From Sulfitobacter sabulilitoris (GTDB taxonomy: Bacteria; Pseudomonadota; Alphaproteobacteria; Rhodobacterales; Rhodobacteraceae): a stretch of DNA of 64,000 nucleotides. This document shows positions 1 through 10,963 of this stretch, in pieces. A model generated the notes under the pieces. It was not told the origin of the DNA. It saw nothing but the letters and a program-made list of their open reading frames with translations, and ran no database searches. The stretch lies in contig NZ_VANS01000001.1 in assembly GCF_005887615.1 (NCBI RefSeq), positions 1,227,415-1,291,414 on the forward strand. Direction: 5' to 3'. The stretch's first letter is position 1. Every line of letters begins with the position of its first letter. Position numbers and translations under genes: made by a program.

Positions 1-1
1 C

Positions 2-1192
2 TGGGGGCTGACACGCGATGAATTCCCGGTGCAACGTCGCCAGCGTCACCTGACCCGCGCGCAGCTTTTCGCCGCCGCGATGATCCTCTATCCGACGTGG
101 TACGATCCCTGCCGCGACCGGCTGTGCGAGCTTGAGGACGCGATCGAGGCACTCGCCGCACAGACCCGCGCGTGGCGCGAGGATCACCGCGGCTGGGTCG
201 GGTCGGAGATGCGGCTTTGGAAACGCGGCAGCCTGCAAAAGGTCTTTGGCCATGACCGCGCGATGGTCTTCGAGAACGACCCGGCCCGCGCCCGCAAGAC
301 CGGCAGGCCCTGGATGGTCTGGGCCAGCAAGGCGGCGGTGGGCCACCACGATGCCTGGCGGCTTGAGGACGGGTTCCTGCGCTCGCGCGGGCTTGGCGCC
401 GACCTGATCCCGCCCCTGTCGCTGGTGCTGGACGATCTGGGGATCTACTACGATCCCGCGCGGCCCAGCCGGTTGGAACGCTGGATCGCCACGCGTGCGC
501 ACCTGCGCCCCGATCAGGCGACCCGGGCGCGGGCGTTGATCGCATCGCTGACCAAAGCGGGGCTGAGCAAGTACAACCTGGGCGGCACACTGCCCGATCT
601 GCCGAAAGGACACCGGATCCTGGTGCCGGGACAGGTCGAGAACGACGCGTCGATCCTGAGCGGGACGCGGCAGGTACGCAGCAATCTGGACCTACTGCGC
701 GCCGTGCGGGCCGCGCACCCCGATGCCGTGGTGATCTACAAACCGCACCCCGATGTCGAAGCGGGTCTGCGCCCCGGCGCGGTGGAGGCGGAGGGACTGG
801 CCGATGTGGTCGCGACACGCGCCGATCCCGTGGCCCTGCTGGCGGCGGTCGATGCCGTCTGGACAATGACCTCTCTTCTGGGCTTCGAGGCCTTGCTGCG
901 CGGCGTTCGCGTCACCACGCTGGGCGCGCCGTTCTACGCCGGTTGGGGCCTCACGGACGATCGGGGCGAGGTGCCCGAACGGCGCCGCGCGCAGCCCACG
1001 CTGGAGGGATTGGTGCACGCCACGCTGATCGACTACCCACGCTATTTCGACCCGGTGAGCGGCCTGCCCTGCCCGGTCGAAGTCGTGGTCGAACGGCTGG
1101 CGCAGGGGCGGCTGCCGCATCCGGGGTGGGCCAACAGGTTGCTGGCCAAGGCGCAGGGCGCGCTGGCCAGCCGGGCGCATCTGTGGCGCTAG
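2..1192 (+). CDS. kpsC: Capsular polysaccharide glycosyltransferase KpsC, C-terminal part
   Basis: The reading frame is open from the first base, so the gene is cut by the window edge and 396 residues are visible. The sequence matches KpsC-type enzymes, which build the Kdo linker that anchors capsule to lipid at the inner membrane. KpsC proteins carry two related catalytic domains. The first visible residues (WGLTRDEFPVQRRQRHLT) resemble the end of the second domain (WGLTDDRGEVPERRRAQPT near 935-1000), so the window begins at the end of the first repeat and shows the whole second domain. The KPHPDVE stretch near 750 is typical. It is convergent with ribD. The product family is clear; the upstream start cannot be seen. 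Confidence 0.85.
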   Translation, partial: WGLTRDEFPVQRRQRHLTRAQLFAAAMILYPTWYDPCRDRLCELEDAIEALAAQTRAWREDHRGWVGSEMRLWKRGSLQKVFGHDRAMVFENDPARARKTGRPWMVWASKAAVGHHDAWRLEDGFLRSRGLGADLIPPLSLVLDDLGIYYDPARPSRLERWIATRAHLRPDQATRARALIASLTKAGLSKYNLGGTLPDLPKGHRILVPGQVENDASILSGTRQVRSNLDLLRAVRAAHPDAVVIYKPHPDVEAGLRPGAVEAEGLADVVATRADPVALLAAVDAVWTMTSLLGFEALLRGVRVTTLGAPFYAGWGLTDDRGEVPERRRAQPTLEGLVHATLIDYPRYFDPVSGLPCPVEVVVERLAQGRLPHPGWANRLLAKAQGALASRAHLWR

Positions 1193-1219
1193 CGCCGCGC
1201 CAATCCGATGCCTTGCCTT

Positions 1220-1258
1220 GCCTTCGGCGAGGATATTTTCGAACAAAAGAAAAGGAAG
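1220..1258 (+). repeat. Recurrent intergenic element, copy 1 (diverged)
   Basis: This stretch reads gccttcggcgaggatatttt and then an A-rich tract with AAAAGAAAAGG. It has the same plan as two other intergenic stretches in this window (10575-10610 and 14719-14754): a CCTCCGGC-like start, a GGAGTATTT-like middle and an AAAGAA tail. It lies between the convergent kpsC and ribD ends. Its function is unknown. Confidence 0.45.
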
Positions 1259-1263
1259 CAGCG

Positions 1264-2361
1264 TCAGCGGGTCGGGCGCGCCCAGATATGGAGCATATCG
1301 CCACCCACGGCCTGGGTGCTGCGCAGGGTGTAGCGCGGCGCCTGCGACAGCCGGCTGAGGCCCATCGCTCCGATCGCCGGCAGACCTTCGGCACCGATGA
1401 CCACACCGGCGGTAAAGCCGACCAGCCGGTCCACCAGATCGGCCTCGATCAAGGACGCCGCCAGGGCGCTGCCGCCTTCGCAGAAGATGCGGGTCAGGCC
1501 ATGATCGCCCAGTTGGCGCAGCACATCCGCCGGATCGAGTTGACCGCCGCGCGTCCCGCAGGCCAGCAACGTGGCGCCCAGATCGGCCCAGGTCCGCACC
1601 AGCGCGGGATCGGCATCGCTGCCGTGGCACAGGATCAGCGGCGGATCGCCCGCCGTGCGCGCCAGCCCGCCCATCAACGGCAGATCCAGACGGCGGCTGA
1701 CCACGACGCGGGCGGGTTGATGCGCAACGCCCAGATCGCGCACGGTCAGCGAAGGGTCATCTTTGCGCGCCGTACCGCCGCCCACCATCACCGCGTCGTG
1801 GCGATAGCGCATCGCGTGCACCGCGCGCCGCGCCGCCGCGCCCGTGATCCACTGACTTTCGCCGGTGCCGGTGGCGATGCGCCCGTCAAAGCTGCCGGCG
1901 AGCTTCAGGGTGACCAGGGGCCGGCCCAAATCGATCCGCATCAAGAAGCCCGCGTGATCGTCCTCGGCCTCGCGTTGCATCAGGCCGGTCTGCACCTCGA
2001 TGCCCGCAGCGCGCAGCATGGCGATCCCCTGTCCGGCCACCCGCGGATCCAGATCGTCGGCGGCGACGATGACGCGCGCCACGCCCGCATCGATCAGCGC
2101 CTGCGCGCAGGGCGGGGTCTGGCCGTGATGCGCGCAAGGCTCAAGCGTGACGTAGACATCCGCGCCGCGCGCCCGCGCGCCCGCCTGCGTCAAAGCCTGG
2201 GTTTCACCGTGGGGGCGCCCGCCCGGCTGGGTCCAGCCGCGCCCGATGATCCGGCCCCCCGCCACGATGACGCAGCCCACCGCCGGATTGGGCCAGGTCA
2301 ACCCCTGCCCGCGCCGCCCCAAGGACAGCGCCAGCGCCATGTAGCGCGGATCGGCGATCAC
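1264..2361 (-). CDS. ribD: Bifunctional riboflavin biosynthesis deaminase/reductase RibD
   Basis: The protein has 365 residues, the normal RibD length. It deaminates the pyrimidine intermediate and then reduces the ribosyl side chain in riboflavin synthesis in the cytoplasm. The N-terminal deaminase domain shows the zinc site HGE (His51) and [11 protein letters not shown] (Cys76 and Cys85). The C-terminal reductase half contains the [15 protein letters not shown] stretch typical of the NADPH-dependent domain. The ATG overlaps the nrdR stop codon (ATGA), so the two genes are translationally coupled, as is common in proteobacteria. Confidence 0.95.
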   Translation of the reverse strand: MIADPRYMALALSLGRRGQGLTWPNPAVGCVIVAGGRIIGRGWTQPGGRPHGETQALTQAGARARGADVYVTLEPCAHHGQTPPCAQALIDAGVARVIVAADDLDPRVAGQGIAMLRAAGIEVQTGLMQREAEDDHAGFLMRIDLGRPLVTLKLAGSFDGRIATGTGESQWITGAAARRAVHAMRYRHDAVMVGGGTARKDDPSLTVRDLGVAHQPARVVVSRRLDLPLMGGLARTAGDPPLILCHGSDADPALVRTWADLGATLLACGTRGGQLDPADVLRQLGDHGLTRIFCEGGSALAASLIEADLVDRLVGFTAGVVIGAEGLPAIGAMGLSRLSQAPRYTLRSTQAVGGDMLHIWARPTR

Positions 2362-2825
2362 TCTTCGGACGGCATGTCGGGCCGCAGCTCGCTTACGAAT
2401 TTGTCAAAGTCATCCGCCGCCTGGAAGTTCTTGTAAACGCTGGCAAACCGCACATAGGCCACGGTGTCGATCCGGGCCAGTGCCTCCATCACGATCTCGC
2501 CGATCTGTTTCGAGGGGATATCGGTTTCGCCCATGCTTTCCAGCCGGCGCACGATCCCCGAAATCATCTGGTCGATGCGCTCGGGATCGATGGGGCGTTT
2601 TTGCATGGAAATGCGGATCGACCGCTCGAGCTTGTCGCGATCGAAATCCTCGCGCTTGCCAGAGCTTTTGATGACCACCAGATCGCGCAATTGTACCCGT
2701 TCGTAGGTTGTGAACCGCCCGCCGCAGGCCGGACAAAAACGGCGTCTGCGGATCGAAACGTGATCCTCCGCCGGTCGGCTGTCTTTTACCTGAGTGTCAA
2801 TATTTCCGCAAAACGGGCAGCGCAT
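2358..2825 (-). CDS. nrdR: Transcriptional repressor NrdR
   Basis: NrdR represses ribonucleotide reductase genes in response to ATP/dATP bound by its ATP-cone. The 155-residue product starts MRCPFCG and has the zinc ribbon cysteines at 3, 6, 31 and 34. The ATP-cone follows ([16 protein letters not shown] onward). The frame is open further upstream, but this ATG has a GAAGGGGGA ribosome binding site and gives the standard family length. It is the first gene of a two-gene unit with ribD. Confidence 0.96.
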   Translation of the reverse strand: MRCPFCGNIDTQVKDSRPAEDHVSIRRRRFCPACGGRFTTYERVQLRDLVVIKSSGKREDFDRDKLERSIRISMQKRPIDPERIDQMISGIVRRLESMGETDIPSKQIGEIVMEALARIDTVAYVRFASVYKNFQAADDFDKFVSELRPDMPSEE

Positions 2826-2877
2826 CGGCCGTCCCCCTTCAATGTATTTCCGCCTCATTGTGGGATCACTGCCCCAC

Positions 2878-2886
2878 TTATCCACA
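2878..2886 (+). promoter_or_regulatory. Perfect DnaA-box sequence
   Basis: TTATCCACA, the consensus DnaA box, lies in the 185-bp region between the divergent nrdR and SDR genes. One copy in 64 kb can arise by chance, so any role in nrdR control is inference. Confidence 0.35.
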
Positions 2887-3010
2887 CTTATAGGCGACCA
2901 ACTACAGTTTGGGTAGAGGGGAAATGCCGCGCCACATCTTGTGTATGGACCCAAAGCCGGTCGGCATGCGTTGGGTCCCGACACCGATTTGATCCACGAA
3001 AGGACACAGC

Positions 3011-3682
3011 ATGGCCAAGACACTTTTCATCACCGGCGCCTCCAGCGGGATTGGCGCGGCGACGGCGCGCGCGGCGGTCAGGGACGGCTGGAACGTCGGC
3101 CTGTTCGCCCGCAGCGAGGACAAGCTGAGCGCGCTTGCCGACGAGTTGGGCAAACAGGCGATGGTGCTGACGGGCGACGCCACCAGCGAAGCGGATCAGG
3201 ATGCGGCGATGACCAAGCTGGTGAGCCATTTCGGCACGCTTGACGCGGCCTTTGCCAATGCCGGGCGCGGCACCTCGCAGGGCGGCACCGGAGGCGGCGA
3301 CCCGGAGGATTGGAAGGCGATGGTGGACCTCAACATCATGGGCGCGCTCTATACCGCGCATGCAGCCATTCCGCACCTGAAAAAGACCAGGGGGCAGTTC
3401 GTCGTCACCGGCTCCGCCGCCGGACGGGGCCACATAAAGGGCTCAATCTATGGGGCGACCAAATGGTTCATCCATGGATGGGCCGGCAACCTGTCAGAGG
3501 AGATGCGCGACTGGGGCGGGCGGTGCATGGTCGTCGCACCCGGAATGGTCAACACCGCGTTCTTCGACGAGGAAAAGCCCGACAAGCTTCAGCCCGAGGA
3601 CGTGGCCGATGCGGTGATGCATGCACTGAACGCGCCCGCGCACGCGTCGATCCGTGAAATCTTCCTCATGCCGAACAGCTGA
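3011..3682 (+). CDS. Short-chain dehydrogenase/reductase (SDR)
   Basis: A 223-residue classical SDR, probably an NAD(P)-dependent oxidoreductase of unknown substrate. It shows the cofactor motif GASSGIG (residues 9-15), the NAG motif (FANAGRG), a conserved serine region (VTGSAAG) and the catalytic YxxxK as YGATK. The start ATG follows GAAAGGACACAGC. Its 3' end overlaps the convergent YjbQ gene by 17 bp. It is somewhat short at the C-terminus compared with 240-250-residue relatives. Confidence 0.88.
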   Translation: MAKTLFITGASSGIGAATARAAVRDGWNVGLFARSEDKLSALADELGKQAMVLTGDATSEADQDAAMTKLVSHFGTLDAAFANAGRGTSQGGTGGGDPEDWKAMVDLNIMGALYTAHAAIPHLKKTRGQFVVTGSAAGRGHIKGSIYGATKWFIHGWAGNLSEEMRDWGGRCMVVAPGMVNTAFFDEEKPDKLQPEDVADAVMHALNAPAHASIREIFLMPNS

Positions 3683-4088
3683 GGAAAGCGGCCGCGATCC
3701 GGCGCGTGTGCGGCGCGCGCCGGTGCTCGACCAGATAGATCCCCTGCCACATACCCAAGTGCATCTTTCCCGACGCCACCGGGATAGACAGGCTGACCGG
3801 CATCATCGCCGCCTTGATATGCGCGGGCATGTCGTCCGGCCCCTCGGAGCGGTGGCGCAGGAATCGCATCTGCGGGTCGTCGGCATCCGGTACGAGCCTT
3901 TCGAAAAACGCGCGAAGATCCCGTTGAACATCGGGGTCCGCGTTTTCCTGTATCAGCAGCGACGCCGAGGTGTGACGCACCATGAGGGTAACCACCCCGT
4001 CATCTTGTCCGTGCAGCCATTGCGCGACAGTCCCCGTCACCTCGTAGAGTGCAGGGCCGTCGGTCTGAATGGTGAACTCCGTCAGCAT
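3666..4088 (-). CDS. YjbQ/UPF0047 family protein
   Basis: A protein of about 140 residues of the secondary-thiamine-phosphate-synthase-like YjbQ family. Recognisable family signatures are MVRHTSASLLIQEN, HRSEGPDDMPAHIKAAM and LGMWQGIYLVEHR; the histidines are expected metal-site residues. The physiological role is unsettled; weak thiamine phosphate synthase activity has been reported for relatives. The frame could begin 12 codons further upstream (4124); the internal ATG is preferred because it matches family length. Confidence 0.88.
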   Translation of the reverse strand: MLTEFTIQTDGPALYEVTGTVAQWLHGQDDGVVTLMVRHTSASLLIQENADPDVQRDLRAFFERLVPDADDPQMRFLRHRSEGPDDMPAHIKAAMMPVSLSIPVASGKMHLGMWQGIYLVEHRRAPHTRRIAAAFLSCSA

Positions 4089-4127
4089 CACGACCAGACT
4101 GGCGCGGCCCCGCGTGCCGCGCAAGCC

Positions 4128-4532
4128 CTACTTTGTCGACCGGGTAAAGGCATCGCGACAGTAGCGACGCGCCTGGTACGACTTGAACATCAGTCCGGGC
4201 TGATCGACCTCGACGGTGCGCAGGGACGGCTCGGGCGGCAAGCCGTCGTTCGACAGCGTGAACAACACGCCCAGCTTTCCCGGCGCGGTCTGACTGGGGC
4301 CCAAGGGCCGCTTTATGTAGATCGGCAGCAGCTCCGACCGGTTCGCGCGCGCCTCGTTGAAGCTGGCGGCTGCGCACCAGAATTCGTGCGGCCCCATGCC
4401 GATCTGCTTGACCACCTCGAAATCGGTGGCGTTGACCGGGTTGATGACAAGAGACAACTCCTCGCTGCGCGTATCGGCGAGGACGGGCGTCGAAAGCAAC
4501 GCAATCAGGCAAGATGAGATCAGGGTTTTCAT
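4128..4532 (-). CDS. Small secreted protein, paralogue 1 of 3
   Basis: A 134-residue protein that begins with a signal peptide (MKTLISSCLIALLSTPVLA, cleavage after VLA). I do not recognise the family. It shares with the two genes upstream the core FEVV..G, FWCAAASF, YIKRPLGPSQT, PGKLGVLFTL and a C-terminal cysteine (RRYC). Two conserved cysteines in an exported protein suggest one disulphide. It is the most diverged of the three copies. The ATG at 4532 is preferred because it starts the signal peptide and follows AGGAGC. Confidence 0.75.
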   Translation of the reverse strand: MKTLISSCLIALLSTPVLADTRSEELSLVINPVNATDFEVVKQIGMGPHEFWCAAASFNEARANRSELLPIYIKRPLGPSQTAPGKLGVLFTLSNDGLPPEPSLRTVEVDQPGLMFKSYQARRYCRDAFTRSTK

Positions 4533-4600
4533 GTTACATGCTCCTCCTGACGGAAGAGATAGCGCACCAGCAAAGCTTGAACGCACCCTGAGACAATTCG

Positions 4601-5026
4601 TCACCGATTGCTCAACCTGGAATCCGCGCAAAAGCTGTAAGCGTGATCCACCGACAGGTTGGACCCCGGGCGCCGGGTGGAGCTGCCGGTGATCGTGACG
4701 GGCACCGGATCAAGCCCTGTCGGATCGAGCGTAAAGACAGCCCCCTTGCGCCCCGGCACCGTCTGGCTTGGACCGCGCGCCCGCTTGACGTAGACGCGGG
4801 CAGTGCCACGGGCGCCAAGCACGTCGCGGGCATAATCCGCCGCGGCACACCACATGCCGCGCGCGCCATATCCGCCGCCTTCGATCACTTCGAAGCTGCC
4901 GCCCGGCAAAGGATTGACCGTGACCCGGTTTTCGGCGCGGTAGCCCTGCGCGGCCAATGGCGCAGCCAGCCCCACGCCCGCCAGCACGAGGCCGAAGATG
5001 AGTGCGTTATGATGTGTCCGTGGCAT
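4601..5026 (-). CDS. Small secreted protein, paralogue 2 of 3
   Basis: A 141-residue protein with an N-terminal signal sequence (LIFGLVLAGVGLAAPLAAQ). It is close to the next upstream paralogue: FEVIEGGGYGARGMWCAAADY, YVKRARGPSQTVPGRKG and NLSVDHAYSFCAD. The three genes run head to tail with gaps of 68 and 29 bp and are probably co-transcribed. No enzyme motif is visible. It is likely periplasmic and of unknown function. Confidence 0.75.
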   Translation of the reverse strand: MPRTHHNALIFGLVLAGVGLAAPLAAQGYRAENRVTVNPLPGGSFEVIEGGGYGARGMWCAAADYARDVLGARGTARVYVKRARGPSQTVPGRKGAVFTLDPTGLDPVPVTITGSSTRRPGSNLSVDHAYSFCADSRLSNR

Positions 5027-5055
5027 GGGATCCTCCTGTCTTTGCCTGAGGGGCG

Positions 5056-5484
5056 CTAGAACCGATCTCCGAATGGGCCTTCTCTAAGTTCGAGGATGTA
5101 GTCGTCGCAAAAGATATGAGCATGGTTGACCGACAGGTTTTCGCCGACCCGGCGCACCGACACGGACAAGGACCGCGGCGTGGCCTGCAACTGCGCATCC
5201 GGGCGCAGGGTGAACACCACGCCTTTGCGGCCCGGAACGGTCACCGAAGGGCCGCGTGCGCGCTGCACGTAGATGCGACCATCGGCGGACCGCAAACCGT
5301 TGCGGCGCACATAGTTGGCCGCCGCGCACCAGATGCCGCGCGCGCCCTCGCCACGGGCCTCGATGACTTCGAAAGTGGTGCGGTCGATCGGCACGACCAA
5401 CAGCCGGTTGATCGCCTCATACGCCTGGGCCTGGGCCATCGCCGGCCACAGGACAAGTGCCAGAATTGCAATCGCAGGTTTCAT
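5056..5484 (-). CDS. Small secreted protein, paralogue 3 of 3
   Basis: A 142-residue protein, first gene of the tandem set, with a signal peptide ending AMAQA. Conserved blocks are FEVIEARGEGARGIWCAAANY, YVQRARGPSVTVPGRKG and NLSVNHAHIFCDD, so both cysteines and the glycine-arginine-rich loop are kept in all three paralogues. The start has an AGGAGC ribosome binding site. The function is unknown. Confidence 0.75.
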   Translation of the reverse strand: MKPAIAILALVLWPAMAQAQAYEAINRLLVVPIDRTTFEVIEARGEGARGIWCAAANYVRRNGLRSADGRIYVQRARGPSVTVPGRKGVVFTLRPDAQLQATPRSLSVSVRRVGENLSVNHAHIFCDDYILELREGPFGDRF

Positions 5485-5556
5485 CGACGAGCTCCTGACC
5501 CAAAGGTGCCATACCCGGGTAGCCGCAAACTGACCTACGTCAAAATCACGCTTGCG

Positions 5557-6369
5557 TCACCGCTCCGCTTGGCCGGCGGCAGGTGGCAGCGTGCCAAGGC
5601 CGGGATCACGCGCGCGCGCCACGGGCAACGCCCAGAGCTTGCGCCCCAGCAGCCGGGTCGAAATCGCCAGACGCCGAAGCTTGCACCGGAGCCAACCGAG
5701 CCGCGACACATATCCCGGCTTTTCCGCGCCCGACACAAAGGACGCCGCAAGCGATGCGATTTCGGTCTGTGCGCCGGGCAGATGCATCGCCTGAACCGCA
5801 CAGGCCGGAACCAATTGATGCCGTGAAACCCCCGGCACCAGGTTCGTCGCCGCATCGGCTGGCGGCAGAACCGACTGTGTGGACCGCAATAGCGCCCGCG
5901 CCGCCGAGGGCCATACAACATAGGCGGCCGCGCCCCCCCGATCGTTGTAAAGCCGCACGAGGTCGGATCGGGACCCGGCCACCATCCGCGACGCGCGACC
6001 CAGCAGCTTGGGCTTGCGAAACGTCTCGAGATTGACAAAGCAGCAGCCGGTCATCGCATCCAGCCCCGCCAGCACCGAGGTTGTTTCATCCGTCAGGACC
6101 GCATCGTCTTCGAGGATGAGATGAGGGCTGTCGGTGTCTACGACATGTTGCCACGCCTTGCGGTGGCTTTCGGTCAGCGCCAATTCGACATCGCGCATCG
6201 GACGCGCCCAGGCATGGCGCAAGCGATCAAGATCGTGATTGACCATGTCGCCCGGCGTTACCGCGTCAAGGAACACGTGGTTGAGCCCAAGCCGCGCCAT
6301 CTGCGCGGCCTGGAACCCGCGCCGGTGGTGCGGCCCGGCCAGGGTAATGATCAGGGTGCCAATCATCAC
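5557..6369 (-). CDS. Glycosyltransferase family 25 protein
   Basis: A 270-residue protein of the LPS/GT25 glycosyltransferase type. It shows the N-terminal signature for sugar transfer enzymes of this family (LIITLAGPHHRRGFQAAQMARLG), the segment ESHRKAWQHVV and the acidic LILEDDAVL motif near residue 84, expected to bind the sugar-nucleotide/metal. The C-terminal 70 residues are basic and may touch the membrane. It lies 18 bp downstream of rpoD on the same strand, so it may be read from the rpoD transcript. The acceptor is unknown. Confidence 0.8.
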   Translation of the reverse strand: MMIGTLIITLAGPHHRRGFQAAQMARLGLNHVFLDAVTPGDMVNHDLDRLRHAWARPMRDVELALTESHRKAWQHVVDTDSPHLILEDDAVLTDETTSVLAGLDAMTGCCFVNLETFRKPKLLGRASRMVAGSRSDLVRLYNDRGGAAAYVVWPSAARALLRSTQSVLPPADAATNLVPGVSRHQLVPACAVQAMHLPGAQTEIASLAASFVSGAEKPGYVSRLGWLRCKLRRLAISTRLLGRKLWALPVARARDPGLGTLPPAAGQAER

Positions 6370-6387
6370 GCTGCGGCGCAGCAGTCC

Positions 6388-8373
<1,986 letters not shown>

Positions 8374-8399
8374 AGGATGCTCCTTCGGGGCTGTCGAAC

Positions 8400-8417
8400 G
8401 AATCACTCAGGTGATTC
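8400..8417 (-). promoter_or_regulatory. Hairpin in the dnaG-rpoD intergenic region
   Basis: The inverted repeat GAATCAC-tcag-GTGATTC (7-bp stem, 4-nt loop) lies about 27 nt upstream of the rpoD start. The half-site GAATCAC occurs again nearby in the spacer (complement of GTGATTC around 8443-8449). No T-tract follows, so it is more likely an operator or a 5' leader hairpin of rpoD than a terminator. Confidence 0.4.
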
Positions 8418-8500
8418 GCTAAAGTAAATCATGCGGTGTCACGGGTGATTCGGAAACCCGGTCATCCTGTTTTTTCTCTAGGTATCTCGTTCAGATAGGG

Positions 8501-10468
8501 TTAACCACCCGGTTTGGAATACCTGATCGTCTGCAACAAGGCGTCCAATGCGCTCCGCTCATCGCGGCTGATTCGCGCACCGTTGTCACCCAACTCGTAC
8601 TCGACGGTATCTTCCTGTCCGCTGCGGCGCGCCCGGTCGGCGGCGCGCGCGGCTTCGGACAGCCGCCATGTCACCCCCTCGTCCGCCGTTCCGCTCAGAT
8701 CTTCGGTGGCATCCGCGATCTCTGCACTCAGGCCGCGGGCCGCGTCGAGCTTGGCCAGTTCCTCGGCCACCGTCATGCGGGCCATGTCCGCGTCGCCGGG
8801 ATGGCGGATGCAGGGGATGATTGCCACATGGTTGGACGACAGCAGGTTTTCAAGGACCTGCGGGCCCATCGCCTCGTCCATCCTGTCGCGCAGGGTGTCG
8901 GGCGTGGTGCCGATCTGGCGCAGCAGCAGATCGCGCATGTCCGCATGGTCGGGATTCGCGCAGGTCATTGTCTCCAGACCGCCCTCGAACTCCTCGATGA
9001 TCTGCGGGCAGGTGATCAGCGCCGCAAGGATCACGGCTTCGCGCAGGTGTTCTGTTGCGATGTCGTTCTGCGCCACCGCAAGGGCGGATGATTTCGCCGT
9101 CGGCGTCGCAGGTGCGGGTGGCGCGGACCAGCGCCCTCCCGCCGCGCCTTGGGCACGGGGCGTGAAGGGCCGTTTGGTGCTGGCCGGCCGAAACAACTGC
9201 CAGCGCAGGTCCTTGATTTCCTGCCCGTAATGGCTGCGGATCGACGGGTCGCGGATCAGCATGATCTTGTCGCGCAATGCCTTGTCGAGCGCGGCCTTGC
9301 GCTCCGGGCTGTCGAACACCCGGCCCTGGGTTTCGCGCTGCCACAACAGCCGCACCATCGGCATCGCGTCATCCAGCAGCTTTTGCAGCGCGGGCGCGCC
9401 GGACGCGCGCAGCAGATCGTCGGGGTCCTGTCCCTGCGGCATTAGCGCAAAGCGCAGGCTTTGCCCCGCCTCGAGCTGCGGCAGCGCCAGATCGATCAAC
9501 CGCATCGCCGCGCGCAGACCGGCGGTATCGCCATCCAGCGCGATAATCGGCTCGGGCGCGATGCGCCACAGCATCTGCAACTGGTGCTCGGTGATGGCGG
9601 TGCCAAGGGGGGCCACGGCGGCCGTGAACCCCGCCTGCACCAGCGCGATCACGTCCATGTAGCCTTCGGCGACGATCAGCGGCTGGCCCTTTCCGGCGGC
9701 GGTGCGCGCGTCGCGCATGTTGTAAAGGCTGCGCCCCTTGTCGAACAACTCCGTCTCGGGGGAGTTCAGATACTTGGCATTGTCGTTCGGATCCATCGCG
9801 CGACCGCCAAAGGCGATGGCGCGGCCGCGCGCATCGCGGATCGGATACATGATCCGACCCCGGAAGGTGTCATAGGGTTTGCCGCCCTTGGACGACGGTT
9901 TGGCCAGCCCCGCGCCAAGGATCAGATCGTCGGCCACGTTCTTGGATTTCAGGTGATCCCACAGCCCCTGCCATGCATCGGCCGCAAAGCCGATTTCCCA
10001 ATGCTCCAGCGCCGCCGCATCCAATCCGCGCCGGTCGAGGTAATCGCGGGCCGCCGCCGCGGCCCCTGTCCGAAGCTGCAGCCGAAAGAACTGCACGGCC
10101 AGTTCCATCACCTCGGCCAATTGCGTCCGGCGGTCCGCCTTTTCCTGCGCGCGCGGGTCCTGCCTGGGGACCGGCATTCCGGCCTCGCGGGCCAGGATTT
10201 CCACAGCTTCCATGAAGCTCACGTTTTCGGTTTCGCGCACGAAGGAAATCGCGTCGCCCTTGGCGTGGCAGCCGAAGCAGTAGTAGAATCCCTTGCGGTC
10301 ATCGACATGAAAGCTGGCGGATTTTTCCTGGTGAAAGGGGCATGGCGCCCACATGTCGCCCTTGCCCTGATTGGATTTGCGCATGTCCCACATGACCTTG
10401 CGCCCGATCACCTGGCTCAGGCTGGACCGGGTGCGCAATTCGTCGAGGAATCCAGGTGGAAGGCTCAT
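8501..10468 (-). CDS. dnaG: DNA primase DnaG
   Basis: The 655-residue replicative primase makes RNA primers at the fork. The N-terminal zinc-binding domain is visible (CPFHQEKSASFHVDDRKGFYYCFGC, with Cys-His-Cys-Cys ligands near residues 43-68). The TOPRIM catalytic core follows, with IVAEGYMD and IIALDGDTAG supplying the acidic metal ligands. The C-terminal part is a helical DnaB-interaction region. The start codon is standard for the family (MSLPPGFLDELR) but the ribosome binding site is weak. It precedes rpoD by 127 bp on the same strand. Confidence 0.97.
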   Translation of the reverse strand: MSLPPGFLDELRTRSSLSQVIGRKVMWDMRKSNQGKGDMWAPCPFHQEKSASFHVDDRKGFYYCFGCHAKGDAISFVRETENVSFMEAVEILAREAGMPVPRQDPRAQEKADRRTQLAEVMELAVQFFRLQLRTGAAAAARDYLDRRGLDAAALEHWEIGFAADAWQGLWDHLKSKNVADDLILGAGLAKPSSKGGKPYDTFRGRIMYPIRDARGRAIAFGGRAMDPNDNAKYLNSPETELFDKGRSLYNMRDARTAAGKGQPLIVAEGYMDVIALVQAGFTAAVAPLGTAITEHQLQMLWRIAPEPIIALDGDTAGLRAAMRLIDLALPQLEAGQSLRFALMPQGQDPDDLLRASGAPALQKLLDDAMPMVRLLWQRETQGRVFDSPERKAALDKALRDKIMLIRDPSIRSHYGQEIKDLRWQLFRPASTKRPFTPRAQGAAGGRWSAPPAPATPTAKSSALAVAQNDIATEHLREAVILAALITCPQIIEEFEGGLETMTCANPDHADMRDLLLRQIGTTPDTLRDRMDEAMGPQVLENLLSSNHVAIIPCIRHPGDADMARMTVAEELAKLDAARGLSAEIADATEDLSGTADEGVTWRLSEAARAADRARRSGQEDTVEYELGDNGARISRDERSALDALLQTIRYSKPGG

Positions 10469-10574
10469 GCGTTACTTTATCCGTCTGGGGCGTGTCAGAG
10501 TCCAGTGGTCCGATTGCGCGGCTGCGCCGCCAGGCACGTCCCGGCAAGATGGCGCCGCCATATTCTGGGCCGTT

Positions 10575-10610
10575 GCCTCCGGCTGAGGTATTTCGGCCAA
10601 AAGAAAGCGA
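10575..10610 (+). repeat. Recurrent intergenic element, copy 2
   Basis: The element reads gcctccggctgaggtatttc and then GGCCAAAAGAAAGCG. It matches the element at 14719-14754 over its CCTCCGGC start, the GAGGTATTT-like middle, the CC pair and the AAAGAA tail. It lies between the 3' end of the small secreted-protein gene and the dnaG 5' end. Confidence 0.5.
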
Positions 10611-10621
10611 CGGGATTCGGG

Positions 10622-10924
10622 TTACCGCGCGAGGCAGAGCTCTTTCCAGGCGGCGGCAAGATCCTGCTTGATCACATCACGACGGCGCATGTCATAGATC
10701 CAGGGCGTGACCAGCGGAATTGCCGCATTGTAGCTTTCGGGCCAGGTCGCGCCCGCGGCGCGCACGCTGTCGCCCACATCGCGTTCCTTGACCCGGTCGA
10801 TCCGGGCCTGCCGCACCGCCTCGACGACCTGCGCCTGATAGGTGCAGTCCAGGTCCTTGTCCGATTGGGCAAAACCCGGTGCCGCAAGAAGGGCGCAGAC
10901 CGTGATGAGGGCGATACGGGTCAT
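10622..10924 (-). CDS. Small exported protein of unknown function
   Basis: A 100-residue protein with a clear signal peptide (MTRIALITVCALLAAPGFAQ). The mature part has two cysteines (DLDCTYQ and KELCLAR), compatible with a disulphide, and is mainly helical and charged. I do not recognise the family with confidence. It stands alone between dnaG and soxG on the same strand; the 39-bp spacer after soxG makes read-through from the sox operon possible. Confidence 0.65.
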   Translation of the reverse strand: MTRIALITVCALLAAPGFAQSDKDLDCTYQAQVVEAVRQARIDRVKERDVGDSVRAAGATWPESYNAAIPLVTPWIYDMRRRDVIKQDLAAAWKELCLAR

Positions 10925-10963
10925 GTTGCGTGTGTCCTTTCCAACCGGGCGTTCGCGCGGACC

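Noticed and set aside
943-2436. Long plus-strand open frame over ribD
   Set aside because: It is antisense to ribD and the end of kpsC; composition is that of a GC-rich shadow frame.
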